Shown here: positions 59,706 through 64,000 of the stretch, piece by piece
Layout: each line of letters starts with the position of its first letter
Position numbering within the stretch: the first letter of the stretch is position 1
From: Centroberyx gerrardi
Lineage: Eukaryota > Chordata > Actinopteri > Beryciformes > Berycidae
Direction: 5' to 3'
Assembly (NCBI RefSeq): GCF_048128805.1
Contig: NC_136015.1
Location: 25,567,903-25,631,902, forward strand
Length of the DNA: 64,000 bases
Position numbers and translations under genes: made by a program
Notes under the pieces: model-generated
Databases searched by the model: none
The model's input: the letters and a program-made list of their open reading frames with translations, nothing else
What the model was told of the DNA's origin: nothing

Positions 59706-59707
59706 AT
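59667..59707 (+). promoter_or_regulatory. VB5 promoter: (GT)n abutting octamer
   Basis: GT run 59667-59701 running into GTTTGCAT 59700-59707. Confidence 0.65.
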
Positions 59708-59802
59708 ATCAGTCCTGCCTCTCTGCTCTCCACCCGTTAAGAGGCCAGTGTTGATCAGTGGCTGTCCAGGCCTTTCAGAGCCACTGACACGCCGGCAGCA
59801 CA

Positions 59803-60373
59803 ATGATGATGTCACAGATTCTACTGCTGGGCACCCTGGGGCTCCTTGTTCAGGGTGAGACTCTCTTCTGAAAACTTTGCTTCAGGATGCAACCAGGTTT
59901 ACCAGAATGATGTTCTGCTATGATGGAGAAACACTGAAACAACCAGCATTTACCTTCTTCCATCTATTCTCCATGTTAAAGAAATTATACTCTTCTGTTT
60001 TGATATTGATCATCTTTCTCCAAGCTGTATTTGTCTCAATAACCCTTCTCCTCTTTTTCATATTTTATAGATTCATCAGAAGAAATCATTGTGACTCAGT
60101 CTCCTGAATCTCAGTCTGTTGTTCCAGGACAGACTGTCTCTATCAGATGTAAAACCAGTACAAGTGTTAGTAACTACCTCCACTGGTACCTTCAGAAACC
60201 TGGAGAAACTATTAAACTCCTGATTCATACTGCTACAACCCGTCAGTCTGGGGTTTCAGATCGTTTTAGTGGGAGTGGATCTGGGACTGACTACACTCTG
60301 ACCATCAGTGGAGTCCAGACTGAAGATACAGGAGTTTACTACTGTCAGCAGGGTGGTTACCGCTGGTCGTTCA
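59803..60373 (+). CDS. Light-chain variable gene VB5
   Basis: Leader 59803-59854, V exon 60071-60373 ([20 protein letters not shown]). CDR1 [13 protein letters not shown]2 TATTRQS after LLIH, CDR3 [10 protein letters not shown], the longest VB CDR3. RSS 60374-60401. Most diverged VB; the acceptor is TATAG. Confidence 0.92.
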
Positions 60374-60401
60374 CACAGTGATACAACGTCGTACAAAAAC
60401 C

Positions 60402-61147
60402 TCCCTCAGCTGGAGAGGAACTGATCTGACTCAACAGCTGCAGAGAAACTAAAACAACAATGGTTTGTCCAAAAAGACAGTTTATAATAGGATATAATAA
60501 TTATGTTTTCATCATGAAAACATTCTTTTTAATGTTGTTTTAATGATTATGTTGATGAAACAGGGTTTGAAACAGGATCACTGTTACAGAGAATCTAAAG
60601 TCAGAGTTAAACACATTTTAAGTATAGAATTTCAACTGTCATAAAGCAAGATCTTTTAATCCAGATTATGAAATATTGATACTTTATTTGAAATTTTAGA
60701 GGATTTTCATTATTTAACTATGTTCAACTTCAAACATACTGAGTATTTTTCAGACAAACTCAACAATCTCAAACTCTGCAGAATTACAAAAATATAAGAT
60801 CACAAAAGATCATTTAATGCATAGTTTTAATCTGATGTAATTTCCAGTGAACCAAAATGCAATTAATTTGACATTATTTATGAAGTAGATATGTATTTTA
60901 TTGGCTGTGTTTCTAAGCATATCCATCCATCTCTGTTGGTCTTTGACCTCTCCATGCAGACCTCCAACCTGTTGAAAGTCAATTTTACAACCATTCAGCT
61001 GTTCCTTCCTCAGCCTCTTAAAACAAGACTGGGAAGACTGGGAAGACTGGTTCAGTGCAAACACAAACACACACTAGACTTGTTGTGATTTATTCAGCCT
61101 CAGAAAACTGAACGACATTCTGTTAATGACAATTTTTCCTTTTAATT
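60402..61147. other. AT-rich spacer between VB5 and the C7-unit L1 relic
   Basis: Nothing coding; shared ACTGGTTCAGT block near 61046. Confidence 0.5.
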
Positions 61148-61600
61148 TTTAAGGAAGTCTTCTAGCTTTTACTTAGAAAGGGGGACATGCCAAGGGTGTC
61201 TGTTGTCATCCTTTTTATTTGCCTCAGTGCTTGAGCCCTTTGCAGAGACAGAAGGATGACATGTAAATATTTCATGTTATATCCCTCTATGCTGACGATA
61301 TCCTGCTTTTTACTTACTTACTTTACTCCTGAAAATGCTCTTACTACTTTTGTAGATTTATTACAAAGATTCAGCATATTTTCTGGATACACTATAAACT
61401 TGACACAGGCAGAGGCTTTACCAATAGGACACTTTAGTAATGAGGGATCATTTGGTTAAAACATTGGATTATCTATCTACGTGTAACCACAGAGAGAAAT
61501 TTCCAAACAATACATGAGAGCAATTTTACTCCAGTCATGCAAAAAGTGATAAGAAATGGAAATGAAAATTGCCTCCTTTCATCCTAACATCCACACCTAG
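61148..61600 (+). mobile_element. Fossil L1-type LINE RT fragment (C7 unit)
   Basis: Same fragment, including RFSIFSGYTINLTQAEALPI. Confidence 0.75.
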
Positions 61601-61803
61601 CTCCTGCCCATCTTTAGGATATCACAGGTAAACGTAATCACTTTCATGTTTCTGTCACAGAGTTAATGAATAATATAATAATAATATCCATGGAAACACA
61701 GCTGAGTTGGTAAACAGATCTTTATTGTCTTAACATATCAAGAATCATATCTGCAAGCAGGAAAACATTACTTTTTTAATTTTTGAAGTTGAAATGAGTC
61801 TGG

Positions 61804-61830
61804 TGAGAGAGAGAGAAAGAGAAAGAGAGG

Positions 61831-61909
<79 letters not shown>
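61804..61909. repeat. GA-rich tract abutting the C7 stop
   Basis: Longest GA tract. Its edge touches the shifted C7 stop codon (61910-61912). AATAAA at 61721-61726 (-). Confidence 0.9.
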
Positions 61910-61911
<2 letters not shown>

Positions 61912-62319
61912 ACAGTGCTGAGTGCAGACTGAGAGCAGTAGCAGAGTAAAACCAGTAGCAGAAGTCCCAGTGAGTCAGGTCAGGACTGGGAACACTGGGG
62001 ACTGGGTCTCTCCTCAGTGTCTCCGAGAGCGGAGACTGGGAGCCCTGGGTGGCCTCACAGGTCACAGAGCCCACCTTCCTCCACCGGTCCGCAGGGAGCC
62101 TCAGGGTGCTGCTCCAGCTGTAGCGGCCGTCCTTCTCCAGCACCCCGGGGCTCCTGCTCTCCTCCCAGCTGCTGCTGCTGCTGCTGCTGCCGTCCACCTT
62201 CCAGGCCAGCCTCCAGTCTGAGGGGAAGCCCTTGTTGGCCAGGCACATGAGCGTGGCCTTCCCCTGCTGCAGCTCCACGCTGGAGGGGGGCAGCACCGTC
62301 AGGGTGGGACGGACATCAC
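61910..62319 (-). CDS. Light-chain constant exon C7 with altered C-terminus
   Basis: Domain intact to [10 protein letters not shown] (seven serines, VLEKDG, PADRWRK). An 8-bp insertion near 61998-62005 then shifts the frame: the usual RCSQS end is replaced by a 27-residue tail starting [15 protein letters not shown] and ending at a TAG beside the GA tract. The canonical terminal Cys is lost. A different Cys occurs in the new tail (FCYWF). Either a degenerating gene or a variant isotype. Confidence 0.9.
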
Positions 62320-63167
62320 CTAGGAGACACCGATCAGCTTAGAGGACAGGAAGGCTGCGGCTGTCAATCAATCACCGGGCGGTTTGACACCTTTACTGTG
62401 TGAGAGTCCATTTTCCCCTTTAAGGACTTTCTGTCAGATGCTTTTTATGCTCCACCAGTCACTCACTCACACATTGTTTCACTTCCCTTTAAGAAGCCTC
62501 TCATGCATATCAGCACAGAAAGAGTGCTCATATGACCACGAATATATCAAACTACATAATAAAACAGATTTGGATACATTTTAAAATTTCTTTTCTAAAT
62601 CAGCAAACATTTCTAACTGTATTTTAAATTAAATTGTAAACTGGAAAAATTGCAAACAAATTGGATTACAAATACATTTTTAAATAGGATTTTTTTCTTG
62701 AGGTTTGTTGAAACATAACTCTGTGTTTCTGTAAAGTATAAAACCCAAAAAAACATGAGCATAAAATTAGAAATTGTCGAAATAGCTTTTGAAACCGTAC
62801 GCCTACTTGAAGCGACAAAACAAGACATTTGTCCACATTTTCAAATATTCACAAGTTGTCAACAATCATTTAAGTGAAAATTGAAGATTAAAAAGCAATT
62901 TTGGAAAGTAGTAATGTTTTTCATTCATCTTTTCTAAAGATCAAGTTGTTGACTTTTCACAGTATGTCTACAATGTGTAAAAACAAAAGTGTAGTCAAGC
63001 AGCTGTAAGTTAGACTCCATGGTTAAGGAGAGAAACAGAGAAAAGAAAGCTTACTGTAAGTGATGTAAGTCAACACACTGGATATTTATATCTACTTCTA
63101 AAATTCAGACACAGGAATAAAAGCCTTAATAAATAATATGATGTTTAAAATTAGTGCAGAAACTTAC

Positions 63168-63205
63168 TTCCAACATCCAGTCTGGTTCCTCCACCAAAAG
63201 TCCAC
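63168..63205 (-). CDS. Joining segment J7
   Basis: Encodes [12 protein letters not shown]. 23-RSS 63206-63244. Single J of its unit, as in unit 1. Confidence 0.94.
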
Positions 63206-63729
63206 CACAGTGATACAAACTCATTGAGCCGCCGTACAAAAACCTCTCACTCTAGAGAGACACGGCTCTCTCACTTTGACAACAACAAACTCACCAAAAT
63301 CAGGCTGGATTTGTAAAACCTAGCTAGCTCATGTAATAACTAGCTAAATTATCACAAATAGCACAACATTCCTACCTTAATCACTTTTGGTTTATATATT
63401 TTTACATTTATTATTTTATTAGTAAACTTAAAAAAGACAGAAACATTTGTTAAAAAGGGCCTTTTTTAATATATCCAGCCAAGATTAGCTTAGATCAATT
63501 CTTAGTCAAGAGTTTGTTAAATTGATTGATCCATTTAGAAACAGCATCATCAGAGTAATCCAAGTCCCTGTTGGAGTCAGTCAGAGCATTTCCATAGAGA
63601 GCCACTTTGCATCAGCAGCACCATGCTCCAGTGCTCTGGGAGAGTTTATAGTCCTGAGAGTTGAACACTGGATGACTGACAGCTGTCCTTCATGACAACA
63701 GAAGCCACAGAAATCCTCCTCATCAAAAC

Positions 63730-64000
63730 ATGATTTTGATCTCCATCCTCATCTGGACTCTCCTCTGCTGCTGCTTCACAGGTAAAGTCCAGAGAATCAA
63801 ACTCCTCTTCTCTATGAACATCCGTCCCTCTGAAATGAAGCGGAGAAAACGATGACGGTGGTTTATGTTTTTGTCTCTGTATCCTCAGAGTCCAGAGGCC
63901 AGGTCACAGTGACTCAGCCTGGAGCAGTGAGCTCTGCTCCGGGAGGCTCCGTCACCATCAGCTGTCGAACAAGTCCCAAGGTTTTTAATTCGGGCAGCAC
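63730..64000 (+). CDS. Light-chain variable gene VA11 (cut by window end)
   Basis: Leader 63730-63781 (MILISILIW; Ile for the usual Thr), V exon from 63889. The visible part ends in CDR1 at SPKVFNSGS, closest to VA5/VA9. VSSAPGG replaces VRSAPGG. CTTTGCAT 63605-63612. RSS not in view. Confidence 0.88.

Overview
The window is from a ray-finned (teleost) fish, probably a percomorph. It opens with one housekeeping gene, ndufb9 (mitochondrial complex I subunit B9; four exons, 162-4384, + strand). The rest, from about 6.1 kb to the right edge, is part of a multi-cluster immunoglobulin light-chain locus of the teleost kappa-like (L1) kind. The diagnosis rests on leader/V exon pairs with Cys...Trp...YYC frameworks, 12-spacer recombination signals (RSS), FGGGT-type J segments with 23-spacer RSS, and C-kappa-like constant exons.

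All V genes lie on the + strand and all J and C segments on the - strand, so every V-J joint must form by inversion. Two V families alternate. VA (11 copies; the last is cut by the window end) has leader [12 protein letters not shown] and an [11 protein letters not shown] start. VB (5 intact copies plus one fragment) has leader [18 protein letters not shown] and a [12 protein letters not shown] start. There are seven C exons, 12 J segments and three relic C units that lost C and J but kept a downstream VA. In + coordinate order: relic unit (6.1-7.3 kb), VA1, VB fragment; C1-J1-VA2; C2-J2a/J2b-VA3-VB1-relic C-VA4-VB2; C3-J3a/J3b-VA5-relic C-VA6-VB3; C4-J4a/J4b-VA7 (mosaic)-VB4; C5-J5a/J5b-VA8; C6-J6a/J6b-VA9-relic C-VA10-VB5; C7-J7-VA11.

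The cassettes arose by repeated block duplication. A fossil L1-type reverse-transcriptase fragment sits downstream of all seven C exons, so it predates their amplification. About 7 kb around VA5-VA6-VB3 and VA9-VA10-VB5 is nearly identical. Later LINE and MITE insertions lie in the spacers. Simple repeats have fixed places: (CA)n after most VA genes, (GT)n abutting the VB octamer, and GA/CT in the 3' UTR of every C exon.

A rearranged gene would run leader-V-J, splice from the J donor to C and end at the AATAAA beyond C, giving a light chain that pairs with heavy chain in B cells. The most notable points are: the 12 J segments differ only in the four bases touching the heptamer; the VB 12-spacer looks like the J 23-spacer minus 11 bases; VA7 is a mosaic; VA6 has a damaged RSS; and C7 has a frameshifted tail lacking the usual terminal cysteine. 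All coordinates were read by eye, without alignment or database search.
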